The notes: a model not told the origin generated them from the letters alone. Positions 46,619 through 59,204 are shown, counted from the stretch's first letter. The stretch is 64,000 nt of DNA from Anoxybacteroides rupiense (GCF_014196195.1 NZ_JACIDF010000009.1:62001-126000), one strand, 5' to 3'. Program-made: numbers and translations.

Positions 46619-47905
46619 ATGAAGATTGAGCGACTGACGCGCGCCTTATCATTGAAGCGATCGATCGAAACGGGGACCGAACAGCAAAGACAGACGGTCC
46701 GAACTATTATTGAAGAGGTGCGGCGCAAAGGAGATGAGGCCTTAAAGGAATATACGGAAAGATTTGACGGCGTCTTACTTGAATCGTTGCAGGTATCAAA
46801 GCAGGAAATGGACCAAGCTTATGAGCAACTGGATTCCTCCTTGATTGCCATCATTCGCGAAGCGGCGGAAAATATTCGCGAGTATCATGAACGTCAAAAG
46901 CGGGAGTCTTGGATGATGATGAAGGAGGACGGAACGATCCTCGGTCAGAAGATCACACCGCTTGATGCGGTCGGGCTTTATGTGCCGGGCGGTACAGCGG
47001 CTTACCCCTCTTCTGTTTTAATGAATGTCATTCCCGCACAAGTAGCAGGAGTCAAGCGGATTGTGATCGTATCTCCTCCCGATGCCCAAGGCAGCTTGCC
47101 GGCAGGAGTGCTTGTCGCGGCTTGCGAGCTTGGAATTCAAGAGATTTATAAAATCGGGGGTGCCCAAGCGATCGCCGCCCTTGCTTATGGGACAGAAACC
47201 ATTCAGCCGGTTGATAAAATTTTTGGTCCAGGCAACATTTATGTGGCGCTGGCGAAGCGGGAAGTGTTCGGGCAAGTGGCGATCGATATGATTGCTGGAC
47301 CGAGTGAAATCGTGGTGCTAGCTGATGAAACAGCAAAAGCGAATGAAATTGCCGCTGATCTTTTATCACAGGCTGAGCATGATGAGCGCGCTTCCAGTAT
47401 CCTTGTCACTCCTTCCATGAAATTGGCGCTGGAAGTCGCGAGCGAGGTAGAAGCACAGCTGGAAACGCTGCCGCGCAAGGAGATCGCCGCTGCCGCTATC
47501 GAACAATATGGAGCGATTTATGTGACCGAGACGATGGAGGAAGCGATCGCCGCCGTTAATGAGCTGGCTCCGGAGCATTTGGAAATGATCACGAATGATC
47601 CGATGAGCCTCGTTGGACAAATTCGTCACGCTGGCGCGATTTTTTTAGGGCGGTTTAGCTCTGAGCCCGTAGGCGATTATTTTGCCGGCACGAACCATGT
47701 GCTGCCTACGAACGGAACGGCTCGTTTTTCAAGCGGATTGAGCGTCGATGAATTTGTTAAAAAATCGAGCCTTATTTTATACAGCGAACAGGCGCTAGCG
47801 GCTAACGCCGCAAAAATTGCTGCGCTGGCGCGGCTAGAAGGGCTGGAAGCACATGCGCGGGCTGTAGAAGAACGTTTGAAAAATCAAGGGGGAGAAACAT
47901 CATGA
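46619..47905 (+). CDS. hisD: Histidinol dehydrogenase
   Basis: Last two steps, histidinol to histidine. 428 residues. The family signature is around [18 protein letters not shown] (about 221-238), with zinc ligands in [11 protein letters not shown] and in the AEHLE and [13 protein letters not shown] segments. ATG 46619 follows AAGGGGTGG; an ATG at 46598 overlaps hisG but lacks a site at good spacing. Coupled to hisB by ATGA. Confidence 0.98.
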   Translation: MKIERLTRALSLKRSIETGTEQQRQTVRTIIEEVRRKGDEALKEYTERFDGVLLESLQVSKQEMDQAYEQLDSSLIAIIREAAENIREYHERQKRESWMMMKEDGTILGQKITPLDAVGLYVPGGTAAYPSSVLMNVIPAQVAGVKRIVIVSPPDAQGSLPAGVLVAACELGIQEIYKIGGAQAIAALAYGTETIQPVDKIFGPGNIYVALAKREVFGQVAIDMIAGPSEIVVLADETAKANEIAADLLSQAEHDERASSILVTPSMKLALEVASEVEAQLETLPRKEIAAAAIEQYGAIYVTETMEEAIAAVNELAPEHLEMITNDPMSLVGQIRHAGAIFLGRFSSEPVGDYFAGTNHVLPTNGTARFSSGLSVDEFVKKSSLILYSEQALAANAAKIAALARLEGLEAHARAVEERLKNQGGETS

Positions 47906-48486
47906 GAAAGGCTATGATTTCACGAACGACCAATGAAACAGATATTCAATTGGAACTGACGCTGGAGGGCGAGGGAAAAGCGGAGCTTGAAACAGGAGTG
48001 CCGTTTTTAACCCATATGCTGGATCTTTTTGCGAAGCATGGGCAGTTTGATTTACAGGTAAAGGCTGTCGGCGATATTGAAATCGACGACCATCATACAA
48101 CGGAAGATATCGGAATCTGCTTAGGGCAGGCGCTTCGAGAAGCTTTAGGTGATAAAAAAGGAATTAGACGCTATGGCAACGCGTTTGTGCCAATGGACGA
48201 GGCGCTTGCACAAGTCGTGATTGATTTAAGCAACCGACCGCACTTTGAGTTTCGTGGCGAATTCCCAAGCCCAAAAGTTGGGACGTTTGATGTGGAGCTT
48301 GTGCATGAATTTTTATGGAAGCTGGCCTTGGAGGCGCGCATGAATTTGCATGTGATTGTTCATTATGGCCGCAATACCCACCATATGATTGAAGCGGTGT
48401 TTAAAGCGCTGGGGAGAGCATTGGCTGAAGCGACGATGATTGACCCGCGTGTAAAGGGAGTTCCATCGACGAAAGGAATGTTATAA
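47902..48486 (+). CDS. hisB: Imidazoleglycerol-phosphate dehydratase
   Basis: 194 residues, the monofunctional type. Manganese-binding [13 protein letters not shown] (about 62-74) and the second histidine cluster [21 protein letters not shown] (about 155-175). Overlaps hisD by four bases and abuts hisH with no gap. Confidence 0.98.
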   Translation: MRKAMISRTTNETDIQLELTLEGEGKAELETGVPFLTHMLDLFAKHGQFDLQVKAVGDIEIDDHHTTEDIGICLGQALREALGDKKGIRRYGNAFVPMDEALAQVVIDLSNRPHFEFRGEFPSPKVGTFDVELVHEFLWKLALEARMNLHVIVHYGRNTHHMIEAVFKALGRALAEATMIDPRVKGVPSTKGML

Positions 48487-49122
48487 ATGATTGGCATTAT
48501 TGATTATGGAATGGGCAACTTATACAGCGTCAGCAAAGCGCTAGAGCGCTTGAACTATGAATCTATCGTTTCAGGGAACGTGGATCAGCTCAAGAAAACG
48601 AAAGGCCTTATTTTGCCGGGGGTCGGATCTTTTAAAGATGCCATGCACATCTTGAATGAAACAGGGCTGTCTGATTTTATTCGTGAAGCGGTGGAAAACG
48701 GAACGCCGCTGCTTGGAATTTGTCTTGGGATGCAGCTTTTGTTCGATGAGAGCGAGGAGAATGGCAGGACGGAAGGGCTTCGGCTATTAAAAGGCCGCGT
48801 TGTCCGTTTTCCGGGAACGGCCTCAAGTGGTGAAGCGTATAAAGTACCGCATATGGGATGGAATCGTCTGCACATTCGTTATCCGTCTCCGCTTTTTAAA
48901 AATGTCGAAGAAGGATATGTCTATTTTGTTCACTCATACTATGTCGATTCAACCGATCAAGAGGTTGTGCTGGCAAGCAGCACATATGATGTGGAAGTTC
49001 CGGCTGTCGTGGGTCAAAACGATTTATTTGGAACACAATTTCATCCGGAAAAAAGCAGCAGCATCGGAATGAACATATTAAAAAATTATGCGGATCTTGT
49101 AGCAAGAAAGGAGAACGAATGA
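48487..49122 (+). CDS. hisH: Imidazole glycerol phosphate synthase, glutaminase subunit
   Basis: Supplies ammonia to HisF. 211 residues, class I glutamine amidotransferase: nucleophile in [10 protein letters not shown] (Cys about 80), and the His-Glu pair in QFHPEKSS (about 192-199). Its partner hisF is two genes on. Confidence 0.97.
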   Translation: MIGIIDYGMGNLYSVSKALERLNYESIVSGNVDQLKKTKGLILPGVGSFKDAMHILNETGLSDFIREAVENGTPLLGICLGMQLLFDESEENGRTEGLRLLKGRVVRFPGTASSGEAYKVPHMGWNRLHIRYPSPLFKNVEEGYVYFVHSYYVDSTDQEVVLASSTYDVEVPAVVGQNDLFGTQFHPEKSSSIGMNILKNYADLVARKENE

Positions 49123-49859
49123 TGGCGGCGTTTACCATTTATCCGGCGATCGACATGCGCGGCGGCAAGTGTGTTCGGCTATTACAGGGCGATTATAATA
49201 AGGAAACGGTATATGGCGATTCGCCGCTTGAGATGGCGCGTCTATTTGCCGAGCAGGGAGCGCAATGGATTCATATGGTCGATCTCGATGGCGCAAAGGA
49301 GGGACGCCGTATCCATGATCGCTTTGTCATTGAGATTGTCCGGCAGTTAAAGGTGAATGTGCAAGTGGGCGGGGGCATCCGTACGGAAGAGGATGTCGCT
49401 TACTACTTGGATAACGGGGTGGCTCGCGTGATTTTAGGCAGCGCTGCTATTTCCAATCCTTCTTTTGTCAAAAAAATGCTGACCATATACGGCGAGCGTA
49501 TTGCGATTGGCATTGATGCTAAAAACGGCTATGTGGCAACAGAAGGATGGTTGAATACATCGAATGTCAAGGCGGAAGAGCTGGGAAAAGAACTGGCGGA
49601 GGCTGGAGCGCAGACGTTTATTTTTACCGATATTGCGACGGATGGCATGCTGTCTGGGCCGAATATTGAAGCGGTTGCCGATATGGCGCGGGCAACCGGA
49701 CGGAATGTGATCGCTTCAGGAGGAGTCCGTTCTCTCCATGATTTGCGAACATTGAAGCCGTTTGTCCATGAAGGAGTATCAGGAGCGATTATTGGAAAGG
49801 CATTGTATACAAATCAGTTTACTGTTGCTGAGGCGTTAAAGGTGGTGCAGGGCGAATGA
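49119..49859 (+). CDS. hisA: ProFAR isomerase
   Basis: TIM-barrel isomerase of 246 residues. Opening strand [19 protein letters not shown] with the catalytic Asp, phosphate sites VGGGIR and ASGGVRS, and the second catalytic Asp in [14 protein letters not shown]. Start at 49119 or the adjacent ATG at 49122. Overlaps hisH and hisF by four bases each. Confidence 0.97.
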   Translation: MMAAFTIYPAIDMRGGKCVRLLQGDYNKETVYGDSPLEMARLFAEQGAQWIHMVDLDGAKEGRRIHDRFVIEIVRQLKVNVQVGGGIRTEEDVAYYLDNGVARVILGSAAISNPSFVKKMLTIYGERIAIGIDAKNGYVATEGWLNTSNVKAEELGKELAEAGAQTFIFTDIATDGMLSGPNIEAVADMARATGRNVIASGGVRSLHDLRTLKPFVHEGVSGAIIGKALYTNQFTVAEALKVVQGE

Positions 49860-50614
49860 TTACAAAGCGCATTATTCCTTGTCTTGACGTGAAGGATGGC
49901 CGCGTGGTAAAAGGGGTTCAATTTGTGCAGTTGCGCGATGCGGGAGATCCAGTTGAATTGGCGGAATTTTACGACGAACAAGGGGCCGATGAGCTGGTGT
50001 TTTTAGATATTTCCGCTTCCCATGAGGGACGAAAAACCATGATCGAAGTCGTTGAGAATGTCGCGGCACAGCTTGCCATTCCGTTTACAGTCGGCGGCGG
50101 AATCCATTCGTTAGAAGATATGAAGCGCATTCTTCGCGCTGGTGCGGATAAGGTGTCTGTAAATACGGCGGCAGTCATCCGTCCCTCGCTTATTAGTGAG
50201 GGAGCTGATTTTTTCGGTTCACAATGCATAGTCGTAGCGATCGATGCCAAATACGATGAAGAGCTCGGTTCTTGGCGCGTCTATACACATGGAGGGCGCA
50301 AGCCGACGAATTGGGAAGTGGTCGAATGGGCCAAGCAAGCGGTAGAGCACGGCGCAGGTGAAATTTTATTAACAAGCATGGACTGTGATGGAGGAAAAAA
50401 CGGTTTTGACCTTGAGCTTACAAAAAAAGTGAGCGAAGCTGTTTCCGTTCCAGTCATTGCTTCGGGAGGCGCGGGCCATGCAGAGCATTTTGTTTCGGCG
50501 TTTCTTAAAGGAAAAGCGGACGCTGCTTTAGCTGCCTCGATTTTTCATTATAAAGAAACGTCTGTTAAAGAAGTAAAAGCCTATTTGCGCGAGAGAGGAG
50601 TGCACGTCCGATGA
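49856..50614 (+). CDS. hisF: Imidazole glycerol phosphate synthase, cyclase subunit
   Basis: 252-residue TIM barrel that accepts ammonia from His[19 protein letters not shown] carries the catalytic Asp; the second is in [15 protein letters not shown]; phosphate-binding VGGGI and ASGGAG. Overlaps hisA and hisI by four bases. Confidence 0.98.
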   Translation: MITKRIIPCLDVKDGRVVKGVQFVQLRDAGDPVELAEFYDEQGADELVFLDISASHEGRKTMIEVVENVAAQLAIPFTVGGGIHSLEDMKRILRAGADKVSVNTAAVIRPSLISEGADFFGSQCIVVAIDAKYDEELGSWRVYTHGGRKPTNWEVVEWAKQAVEHGAGEILLTSMDCDGGKNGFDLELTKKVSEAVSVPVIASGGAGHAEHFVSAFLKGKADAALAASIFHYKETSVKEVKAYLRERGVHVR

Positions 50615-51243
50615 ATATTTCTAATATTCGTTTTGATGAAAGAGGGCTCGTTCCCGCTATTGTGCAAGATGCGCAAAGCAAGGAAGTGTTGACACTTGCT
50701 TATATGAATGAAGAGGCGCTGCAAAAATCGCTTGAAACAGGGGAAACATGGTTTTATAGCCGCTCCCGCCAAGAGTTGTGGCATAAAGGAGAAACCTCCG
50801 GGAATACGCAACGCATTCTTGAGATGCGTTATGATTGCGATCAAGATGCTCTCCTTATGCTGGTAGAACCGCAAGGGCCTGCCTGCCATACCGGAAGCTA
50901 TTCTTGTTTTTCCGAAACGATCCACGGCGAAGCAGCTGGCGCATACACTGACCGTTTCTCCATTGTTAATCAGCTTGAACAAATTATCGCCAAACGCGAA
51001 GCGGAGCGTCCGGAAGGGGCGTATACAACTTATTTATTTGAAAAAGGAATTGATAAGATTTTAAAAAAGCTAGGCGAAGAAGCAACTGAAGTCGTTATTG
51101 CAGCTAAAAACCGCAATCCAGAAGAACTAAAATGGGAAGTTGCCGATTTATTGTATCATTTGCTTGTCCTGTTGCGTGAACAAAAATTGCCGCTTGATGC
51201 CGTGCTTGCTGTATTAAAGGAGCGCCATGCAGCAAAAGAGTAA
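50611..51243 (+). CDS. hisI: Bifunctional phosphoribosyl-AMP cyclohydrolase / phosphoribosyl-ATP pyrophosphatase
   Basis: Steps two and three in one 210-residue chain. HisI domain (about 1-110): [27 protein letters not shown] and CHTGSYSCF, giving the zinc-binding cysteines. HisE domain (about 115-205): a helical pyrophosphatase with [14 protein letters not shown] and [13 protein letters not shown]. Closes the histidine operon. Confidence 0.97.
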   Translation: MNISNIRFDERGLVPAIVQDAQSKEVLTLAYMNEEALQKSLETGETWFYSRSRQELWHKGETSGNTQRILEMRYDCDQDALLMLVEPQGPACHTGSYSCFSETIHGEAAGAYTDRFSIVNQLEQIIAKREAERPEGAYTTYLFEKGIDKILKKLGEEATEVVIAAKNRNPEELKWEVADLLYHLLVLLREQKLPLDAVLAVLKERHAAKE

Positions 51244-51249
51244 TTTTTG

Positions 51250-51293
51250 AGCTGGTTCATAATCGTTCGTATTGCGATTGGAGCCAGCTTCTG
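51250..51293 (+). terminator. Possible terminator of the his operon
   Basis: AGCTGG...CCAGCT with inner AATCG/CGATT pairing; T-run weak. Confidence 0.5.
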
Positions 51294-51857
51294 TTATGTT
51301 TAAGTGACATATCCGTTGCCTAAAGGTGCTGCCTGTCCCCTTTTTCTTCAGACTAAAGGTGTTGAAGCGTTATTCCCTCGCTAGCTGTCAATAGATGGCT
51401 TTTCACATTTCCTTAGTTCAGAGCCCCGCAGCTGAAAAGATCGGCCTCTCGAGGAGATGAATGATGATTGGCTAATCACCGGCTGCATTCTGAAGAAAAA
51501 ATAAACAAACCCCGGTGTGTTGCTTATCCCATAAAAAACAATTGACCTTGCTTGATTCCTAGTTTTTCTGCCATAATCGGCAAGCCATCGCTTGCCGACT
51601 GGGCATGCATCTGGCGGGAAAAGCTTGTGTCTAGTTCGATCATTCCATGTTTTTAGTAAAATAATGGATCATCAACACTTGTGATCTACATCATTTGATG
51701 TGACGGGGTGTTTTTTGAATTGTTGAGTGCTTCTCCTATATTCGCATGATAAGGCAACTCCGGATCCTGAAAAAATGAGGCTCTTTCCTTTTGGAGCAGC
51801 TTTATTGTGTCAATTCTTCAGGAATGATAATAAAACAAAAATTCAGCTTATATCGCT
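51294..51857. other. Intergenic region, hisI to yvcD
   Basis: About 560 bases without a gene. A hairpin at 51674-51716 (AACAC/GTGTT outside, ACATCA/TGATGT inside, then TTTTTT) looks like a terminator, though no gene precedes it on the plus strand, so a small transcript in this gap is possible. Confidence 0.45.
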
Positions 51858-51886
51858 TATACAGTTTTAAGAGAATATGTTATACT
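51858..51886 (+). promoter_or_regulatory. SigA-like promoter of yvcD
   Basis: TATACA (51858-51863), 17 bases, TATACT (51881-51886), 37 bases before the start. Confidence 0.5.
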
Positions 51887-51922
51887 TCTTTTCGGTGAAT
51901 TCAGCGGAACATGGAGGACTAG

Positions 51923-53380
51923 ATGGGAAAACAATTAAAACGAAAACGATCAGCAGCGAAGGTCATTCCGTTTGTGCAAAGCGGAGAGTACTACTTTAAA
52001 AAAGGGTTAATTGCTTATAAACGTGGCGATTTGGCGCGAGCGAAAAAATATTTGGAGCGGGCTGTGCAATTGAATGGTCAAGAAGCGATGTTTGCTTTTC
52101 AGCTTGCGGTTGTATTGGCGGAGTTAGGGGAATATCAAGCATCTAATCAGCTGTTTCTGACCGTTGTTCATGAGCTTGATCCCGAAATGAGTGAATGCTT
52201 TTATTTTTTAGCTCATAATTATGCTCATCTTGGTCTATTTCGCGAGGCGATGAATCATGCGCAAACCTATTTAGAGCGTGAACCGGATGGTGAATTTTTG
52301 GAAGAGATTGAAGATTTAATAGAGCTTTTAAGCATCGAATATGAAGATGATGAGTTTATCAGTCAAGAGGATTTGATCGTAAAACAAGAAAAAGCGCGCT
52401 CGTTACTGGAAAAAGGGGATTTTCCGGCAGCAATTGAAGTGTTGGAAGCGATGGTTGCTGAATACCCGGAATTTTGGTCCGCATACAATAATTTGGCATT
52501 AGCTTATTTTTATATGGGAAATGCTGAAAAAGCACAGAGCGTTATTAATGAAGTGCTTGAAAAAAATCCTGGCAACCTGCATGCACTTTGCAATCGGCTT
52601 GTGTTTTTTCATTACTTGCAGGATGAAGCAGAGGTCGCCCGCTTGACAGAGGAATTAGCCTGTGTGCATCCGTTTCTCATTGATCAGCGCTATAAGCTTG
52701 GCGCTACATTCGCGCTTGTCGGACGTTTTGACCTTGCTTTTAAATGGCTTCACCATTTGTATAAAATGCGGTTTCATGGTGATTTTTTATTTTATTATTG
52801 GCTCGCCTATTCTGCTTATTATACCGGTCATGCCCGTTTAGCCAAAACAGCGTGGGAAAAAGTAATCGATCTGAGCCCTGATAAGAAAGGGCAAGAGCCG
52901 TGGGGAGTGTTTGAAGAAAAAATTAAGCGGTGGATGAACGGAGCGAATATTGCTGAAGTGCTTTATGGATTATATGTCATCAGCAAATCATTGAATGCGG
53001 ATGAAGTGAAAGCGTATATCCATGTAAGAGAGACAATGGAACAGCATTGGCTTGTCCGGGAATTTATTGATTATATTTTGCTTCCAGCGCAAGCAGTGGC
53101 CCCATTGTATATCGTAGACGCCTACGCCGTAATGGATGAATTATGGGAAAAAAATGTGTTAGCAGATGAAAAAATGTATATCGCTTGGTTTCATGTGTTC
53201 GCCAATGCGGTGGATGTGCTGCGAAACTTCTCCAATTATCAAGCATGGGCGGCAGCGATTGAATATGTATGGAGGCGAAATCAGGGCGAATCCGTGACAC
53301 AAAAAGGAATCGGAGAAAAGTACAGTATTTCGTTATCCACTGTTCAAAAATATGTAAAACAAGTTCGAAAATGGTTATAA
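51923..53380 (+). CDS. yvcD: Tetratricopeptide-repeat protein YvcD
   Basis: A 485-residue soluble TPR protein of unknown function. TPR units at about 20-55 (YYFKKGLIAYKRGDLARAKKYLERAVQL), 55-125 and 150-215 (AYNNLALAYFYMGNAEKAQSVINEVLE). The last 30 residues form a helix-turn-helix-like segment (IGEKYSISLSTVQKYVKQVRKWL). It is placed between hisI and trxB as in B. subtilis. Confidence 0.88.
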   Translation: MGKQLKRKRSAAKVIPFVQSGEYYFKKGLIAYKRGDLARAKKYLERAVQLNGQEAMFAFQLAVVLAELGEYQASNQLFLTVVHELDPEMSECFYFLAHNYAHLGLFREAMNHAQTYLEREPDGEFLEEIEDLIELLSIEYEDDEFISQEDLIVKQEKARSLLEKGDFPAAIEVLEAMVAEYPEFWSAYNNLALAYFYMGNAEKAQSVINEVLEKNPGNLHALCNRLVFFHYLQDEAEVARLTEELACVHPFLIDQRYKLGATFALVGRFDLAFKWLHHLYKMRFHGDFLFYYWLAYSAYYTGHARLAKTAWEKVIDLSPDKKGQEPWGVFEEKIKRWMNGANIAEVLYGLYVISKSLNADEVKAYIHVRETMEQHWLVREFIDYILLPAQAVAPLYIVDAYAVMDELWEKNVLADEKMYIAWFHVFANAVDVLRNFSNYQAWAAAIEYVWRRNQGESVTQKGIGEKYSISLSTVQKYVKQVRKWL

Positions 53381-53448
53381 TGAGCAAATTAATAGACGTT
53401 TATTCAGGACTTATATACGATAAAAGTAAGGAAATAATAAGCAGGTAA

Positions 53449-54420
<972 letters not shown>

Positions 54421-54533
54421 TCACTTAACGAAACCGTAATGGATGTTTAACCGCACTGTAACACAAATGAAATAATTTTCCTGTATGCTAAAGGTAAAGT
54501 AATTGACCCCCTTTTATATAAATTTCCGTGTAT

Positions 54534-54563
54534 GGCATGGGTACTTCCCGTGCCTCTTTTTTT
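54534..54563 (+). terminator. Terminator of trxB
   Basis: GGCATGGG...CCCGTGCC stem then TCTTTTTTT. The rest of the 310-base gap to the next gene shows nothing further. Confidence 0.85.
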
Positions 54564-54729
54564 GCTGTCGCAAGATACAAAGGGTATGAAGCAAAAATAG
54601 TCGGAGCCGGCTGATCTCACAGATTCATCATCGCGCTCCTATTGCGATATACGGCCGATATGCAACTAGCACCATATCGCCAGAAATAGTATAATAAAGT
54701 AAACTGTATTGAGTAATGTTGAGGTGAAC

Positions 54730-55191
54730 GTGTTGCAACGCGTAACAAATTGTGTTTTGGTTAATGATGGGAAAATTTTGTTGCTGCAAAAACCGCGCCG
54801 AGGCTGGTGGGTTGCTCCTGGAGGAAAGATGGAGCAAGGTGAAACGATTCGCGAAGCATGTATTCGAGAATATCGGGAAGAGACGGGCATTTATTTGAAA
54901 AGCCCCGAATTAAAAGGGGTATTTACCATTGTGATCAAGGATCAGGAGCGAATTGTTTCGGAGTGGATGATGTTTACGTTTTTTGCGGATCAGTTTGATG
55001 GCGAACATGTGCCTTACTGTGAGGAAGGGAAGCTTGAATGGCACCCTGTGGAAACGATTCACCAACTCCCGATGGCACCGGGAGATCGTCATATTTTAGA
55101 TTATATGTTAAAGGGCTCTGGCATGATCTATGGTTCGTTTATTTATACAGAAGATTTCCAACTGCTTTCGTATCGATTAGACCCAAGCTAA
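54730..55191 (+). CDS. yvcI: Nudix hydrolase YvcI
   Basis: A 153-residue Nudix protein with box GKMEQGETIREACIREYREE (GX5EX7REUXEEXGU type, about 30-52 with TGI). Close to B. subtilis YvcI throughout (RRGWWVAPGGK, SEWMMFTF, LPMAPGDRHIL, LLSYRLDP). GTG 54730 or TTG 54733 follows GAGGTGA. Head of the yvcI-rapZ-yvcK-whiA-crh group. Confidence 0.92.
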   Translation: MLQRVTNCVLVNDGKILLLQKPRRGWWVAPGGKMEQGETIREACIREYREETGIYLKSPELKGVFTIVIKDQERIVSEWMMFTFFADQFDGEHVPYCEEGKLEWHPVETIHQLPMAPGDRHILDYMLKGSGMIYGSFIYTEDFQLLSYRLDPS

Positions 55192-55200
55192 GGGGAGAGG

Positions 55201-56100
55201 ATGAAGATGAGTACAGGTTCAACCAACGACATACAAATGGTCATTATCACTGGAATGTCGGGAGCGGGAAAAACGGTGGCCATTCAAAGCTTTGAAGATT
55301 TGGGGTTTTTTTGTGTCGATAACTTGCCACCAACCTTGCTGCCAAAATTTTTAGAGCTAATGAAGGAATCGGGGAATAAAATTAATAAAATTGCGTTAGT
55401 GATGGATCTGCGCAGCCGCGATTTTTTTGATAAATTATTGGCGGCACTTGATGATTTATCGGAGTGGTCATGGGTGACACCACAAATTTTATTTCTCGAT
55501 GCGAGAGATTCTACACTAGTTGCTCGGTATAAAGAAACGCGGCGCACTCATCCGCTTGCGTCCAATGGCTTGCCGCTTGAGGGCATACGGTTGGAAAGAG
55601 AAATACTGGAGGAGCTAAAGGGACGAGCGCAAATCATCTATGATACCTCTGATTTAAAACCAAGGGAGCTGCGCGAAAAGATCTTAAAGCAATTTTCTTC
55701 ACACACACATCAAACCTTTACGGTTCATATTGTGTCATTTGGCTTTAAATACGGCTTGCCTATTGATGCCGATTTAGTCTTTGATGTCCGGTTTTTGCCG
55801 AATCCGCATTACATTGAACATATGCGACCTAAGACAGGGAAGGACGAGGAAGTGTCCTCATATGTACTGAAATGGAACGAAACGCAAAAGTTTCTTGAGA
55901 AAACGATTGACCTATTGACGTTTATGCTGCCGCACTATAAGCGGGAGGGAAAGAGCCAGCTCGTCATTGCAATCGGCTGCACAGGAGGCCAGCACCGTTC
56001 AGTAGCGCTTGCTGAATATCTTGCTCAACATTTTTCGGCTGATTATAAGACGCATGTGTCTCATCGAGATATGGAAAGACGAAAGGAAAAGCATCTATGA
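55201..56100 (+). CDS. rapZ: RapZ-type nucleotide-binding protein (YvcJ)
   Basis: P-loop ATPase/GTPase, 299 residues (297 if started at 55207). Walker A GMSGAGKT (about 19-26), [37 protein letters not shown], and the C-terminal [19 protein letters not shown]. In E. coli RapZ binds GlmZ RNA; in Bacillus the role is linked to competence. ATGA overlap with yvcK. Confidence 0.95.
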   Translation: MKMSTGSTNDIQMVIITGMSGAGKTVAIQSFEDLGFFCVDNLPPTLLPKFLELMKESGNKINKIALVMDLRSRDFFDKLLAALDDLSEWSWVTPQILFLDARDSTLVARYKETRRTHPLASNGLPLEGIRLEREILEELKGRAQIIYDTSDLKPRELREKILKQFSSHTHQTFTVHIVSFGFKYGLPIDADLVFDVRFLPNPHYIEHMRPKTGKDEEVSSYVLKWNETQKFLEKTIDLLTFMLPHYKREGKSQLVIAIGCTGGQHRSVALAEYLAQHFSADYKTHVSHRDMERRKEKHL

Positions 56101-57059
56101 GTAAAAAGATTGATCCGAAGATCGTTATTATTGGTGGCGGAACCGGTTTGCCTGTGCTGTTGAGAGGGCTGAAGCAATATGATGTCGATATTACTGCGAT
56201 TGTGACTGTAGCAGATGATGGAGGAAGTTCAGGCCGTTTGCGGGATGAACTTGATATTCCGCCGCCAGGTGATATTCGCAATGTTCTAGCTGCACTTTCA
56301 GATGTCGAGCCGCTCGTCGTTGAATTGTTTCAGCATCGCTTCCAAAACGGAAACGGATTGTCGGGCCATTCAGTAGGCAACTTAATTTTAGCTGCGATGA
56401 CCTCCATTACTGGAGATTTTGTTAAAGCCATTCGTGAAATGAGCAAAGTGTTGAATGTGCGAGGCAAGGTATTGCCGGCAGCGAATAAAAGCGTAGTTCT
56501 TCATGCGGAAATGGAAGACGGGACCATCGTTTCTGGAGAATCGAAAATCCCGTACTCTGGAAAAAAAATCAAAAGAGTTTTTTTAACTCCAGAACAGATT
56601 GAACCGCTTGAAGAAGCACTGCATGAAATTCGTCAGGCTGATTTGATTGTGCTCGGCCCTGGAAGCTTATATACAAGTATTTTGCCTAATTTGTTAGTGC
56701 CGAAAATCGGTCAAGAGGTATGCGAGGCAAAAGCTAAAAAAGTTTATGTATGCAATGTCATGACCCAAGCCGGCGAAACATTGCATTATACAGCAAGCGA
56801 CCATGTGAAAGCGCTGTATGATCATATGGAGTGTGCTTTTTTGGATATGATTCTTGTCAATAGCGGAGAAATTCCTAAGGATATTCAGCAGCGTTATGCG
56901 GAAGAGCTGTCCGAACCTGTCAAGGAAGATTTAGAAAAGCTAACGGAGCTGGGAATAACCATTATCCGCGATCATATTGTAAAGTATGAAGATCGCGTGA
57001 TACGCCATGATACAAAAAAGGTGGCAGCGCTGCTCGTTTCACTTTTAGAAACGTGCTAG
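56097..57059 (+). CDS. yvcK: Gluconeogenesis/cell-shape factor YvcK (MgfK, CofD-like)
   Basis: 320-residue CofD-fold protein that binds UDP-sugars; needed for normal shape on gluconeogenic carbon sources. Motifs [15 protein letters not shown] (13-27), [40 protein letters not shown]. Also near-universal in low-GC Gram-positives beside whiA. Confidence 0.95.
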   Translation: MSKKIDPKIVIIGGGTGLPVLLRGLKQYDVDITAIVTVADDGGSSGRLRDELDIPPPGDIRNVLAALSDVEPLVVELFQHRFQNGNGLSGHSVGNLILAAMTSITGDFVKAIREMSKVLNVRGKVLPAANKSVVLHAEMEDGTIVSGESKIPYSGKKIKRVFLTPEQIEPLEEALHEIRQADLIVLGPGSLYTSILPNLLVPKIGQEVCEAKAKKVYVCNVMTQAGETLHYTASDHVKALYDHMECAFLDMILVNSGEIPKDIQQRYAEELSEPVKEDLEKLTELGITIIRDHIVKYEDRVIRHDTKKVAALLVSLLETC

Positions 57060-57116
57060 AGTCGCACGCACCTCCTTTATCCTTTGAAAAAATCATGAAG
57101 CATGGAGGTGAGTAGG

Positions 57117-58073
57117 TTGTCGTTTGCGTCAGAGACGAAAAAAGAGCTAACGAATTTAGATGTCAAAGACTGTTGCTTAAAAGCAGAATTATCAGCCCTT
57201 TTGCGCATGAATGGCTCGCTGTCTTTTTCCAATCGCAAGCTTACCATTGATGTCCAAACGGAAAACGCGGCCATCGCCCGGCGCATTTATACGCTAATGA
57301 AAAAAGGATACACCGTTACCGTTGAACTGCTTGTCCGGAAAAAAATGCGCTTAAAGAAAAACAATGTTTACATCGTTCGAATTGTCGAAGGAGCGCGCGA
57401 ATTACTTGAGGATTTAAAAATCTTGGAGGAATCTTTTTCGTTTGTTCGGGTCATCTCTCCAGAATTGATCAAGAAAAAATGCTGCAAGCGTTCTTATTTG
57501 CGAGGCGCTTTTCTTGCTGGCGGATCGGTTAATAATCCCGAAACCTCTTCCTACCATTTAGAGATTTTTTCACTGGACAAAGATCATAACAACTCGTTAT
57601 GTGAATTAATGAACAGCCATTTTGGGCTGCATGCGAAAACGTTGGAACGCAAAAAGGGGTTTATTACGTATTTAAAAGAGGCAGAAAAAATTTCAGAGTT
57701 TCTTAATATTATTGGCGCTCATCAGGCTTTGCTGCGCTTTGAGGATGTTCGGATTGTCCGCGATATGCGAAACTCGGTCAACCGCCTTGTCAATTGTGAA
57801 ACGGCTAATTTAAATAAAACGATTGGCGCCGCGATTCGTCAAGTAGAAAACATTCGCTACATTGATGAAACCATTGGTTTAAGCGCACTTCCAGATAAGC
57901 TTCGAGAAATTGCAGAATTACGAGTAACATATCAAGATGTTACATTAAAAGAATTAGGTGAAATGGTTTCAGGGGGGAAAATTAGCAAGTCGGGCATTAA
58001 CCATCGCTTGCGGAAAATCGATGAGATTGCTGAAAAGCTGCGGGCAGGACAGCCTGTAGACTTCCATAAATAA
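57117..58073 (+). CDS. whiA: DNA-binding protein WhiA
   Basis: 318 residues. N-terminal LAGLIDADG-endonuclease-like domain (about 1-215; [15 protein letters not shown]) that has lost catalysis, and a C-terminal helix-turn-helix (about 220-310; [43 protein letters not shown]). Involved in division and chromosome segregation in B. subtilis. TTG 57117 gives the conserved start [10 protein letters not shown] and sits five bases after GGAGGTGAG. Confidence 0.96.
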   Translation: MSFASETKKELTNLDVKDCCLKAELSALLRMNGSLSFSNRKLTIDVQTENAAIARRIYTLMKKGYTVTVELLVRKKMRLKKNNVYIVRIVEGARELLEDLKILEESFSFVRVISPELIKKKCCKRSYLRGAFLAGGSVNNPETSSYHLEIFSLDKDHNNSLCELMNSHFGLHAKTLERKKGFITYLKEAEKISEFLNIIGAHQALLRFEDVRIVRDMRNSVNRLVNCETANLNKTIGAAIRQVENIRYIDETIGLSALPDKLREIAELRVTYQDVTLKELGEMVSGGKISKSGINHRLRKIDEIAEKLRAGQPVDFHK

Positions 58074-58098
58074 AATCAGGAAAAGGGGAGGAAGGAAT

Positions 58099-58356
58099 AT
58101 GGTGGAAAAACAGGTGGAAGTGTTGTTGAAAACTGGATTGCAAGCGCGTCCAGCTGCACTTTTTGTTCAGGAAGCGAACCGCTTCTCATCGGATCTTTTT
58201 ATTAAAAAAGATGGAAAAAAAGTCAATGCCAAAAGCATCATGGGTCTGATGAGCCTAGCGATCAGCTCCAGGTCTGTCATTACATTAATCGCTGATGGAC
58301 CGGATGAACAAGAAGCGATTGAAGCATTGACAAAATATGTGCAAAAAGAAGGATAG
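58099..58356 (+). CDS. crh: Catabolite repression HPr-like protein Crh
   Basis: 85-residue HPr paralogue. Position 15 is Gln (GLQARPAA) instead of the PTS His15, so it cannot carry PTS phosphate. Ser46 (AKSIMGLMSL) is kept as target of HprK. P-Ser-Crh is a co-repressor with CcpA. Last gene of the yvcI group. Confidence 0.97.
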   Translation: MVEKQVEVLLKTGLQARPAALFVQEANRFSSDLFIKKDGKKVNAKSIMGLMSLAISSRSVITLIADGPDEQEAIEALTKYVQKEG

Positions 58357-58446
58357 TAAGAGGCTGCAGGAATGGCTGGGAGAGAGCGACTCGTTCAGGA
58401 TGCTCAAACCGCACTTTGTCCGAGATTCATTCGATGCATAAAGGAA

Positions 58447-58477
58447 AAGGCTGTTCTTTACGGAAAAGAACAGCCTT
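58447..58477 (+). terminator. Terminator of the crh operon
   Basis: AAGGCTGTTCTTT...AAAGAACAGCCTT, 13-base perfect stem. Confidence 0.75.
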
Positions 58478-58527
58478 CATATTTTCAGATTGGCTGTCCG
58501 CATTTTTCAGCCAAACGTTTTTAAAAT

Positions 58528-58565
58528 AGTAGTAGACAAAGTCTGTTTTGACTTTGTCTACTACT
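58528..58565 (-). terminator. Terminator of clpP
   Basis: Sixteen-base perfect inverted repeat (AGTAGTAGACAAAGTC) with a six-base loop; the minus-strand transcript then reads ATTTT. Convergent with the crh terminator. Confidence 0.85.
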
Positions 58566-58576
58566 GGCTGTCCGGA

Positions 58577-59167
58577 TTATTTTTCGTCAACGCGTGCCAA
58601 CACGCGGTCGATTAAACCATATTCTTTTGCTTTTTCCGCCGTCATAAAGTTATCGCGGTCTGTATCGCGCTCGATGATCTCGATTGGCTGGCCTGTATTT
58701 TCTGCCAAAATGCGATTCAGCTTATCGCGTAAGAACAAGATGCGTTTAGCGGCAATCTCGATATCAGTAGCTTGACCTTGCGCTCCTCCCAAAGGCTGAT
58801 GGATCATGATTTCACTGTTTGGAAGAGCAAAGCGCTTTCCTTTTGCGCCAGCAGAAAGCAGGAACGCCCCCATTGATGCTGCCATTCCAATGCAAATGGT
58901 CGAAACATCTGGCTTAATAAACTGCATCGTGTCATAAATGGCCATTCCGGCTGTAATCGAACCACCAGGGCTGTTAATATAAAGGGAAATATCTTTTTCC
59001 GGATCTTCCGCTGCTAAGAATAAAAGCTGGGAAACAATGGAGTTCGCGACATGGTCATCGATGGCACTACCTAAAATAATGATGCGGTCTTTAAGCAAGC
59101 GGGAGTAAATGTCATATGCGCGTTCACCGCGGCTTGTTTGCTCAATCACTGTAGGAATTAAATTCAT
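58577..59167 (-). CDS. clpP: ATP-dependent Clp protease proteolytic subunit
   Basis: 196-residue serine protease that forms the tetradecameric barrel used by ClpX and ClpC. Catalytic Ser98 (GMAASMGA), His123 (IMIHQP) and Asp172 region (RDTDRDNFM) present. ATG 59167 follows AAAGGAGGAAAA and gives the conserved [10 protein letters not shown]. Regulated by CtsR (site upstream). Confidence 0.98.
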   Translation of the reverse strand: MNLIPTVIEQTSRGERAYDIYSRLLKDRIIILGSAIDDHVANSIVSQLLFLAAEDPEKDISLYINSPGGSITAGMAIYDTMQFIKPDVSTICIGMAASMGAFLLSAGAKGKRFALPNSEIMIHQPLGGAQGQATDIEIAAKRILFLRDKLNRILAENTGQPIEIIERDTDRDNFMTAEKAKEYGLIDRVLARVDEK

Positions 59168-59204
59168 GAGTTTTCCTCCTTTACCAGTCAATTAAAATCA
59201 TATG

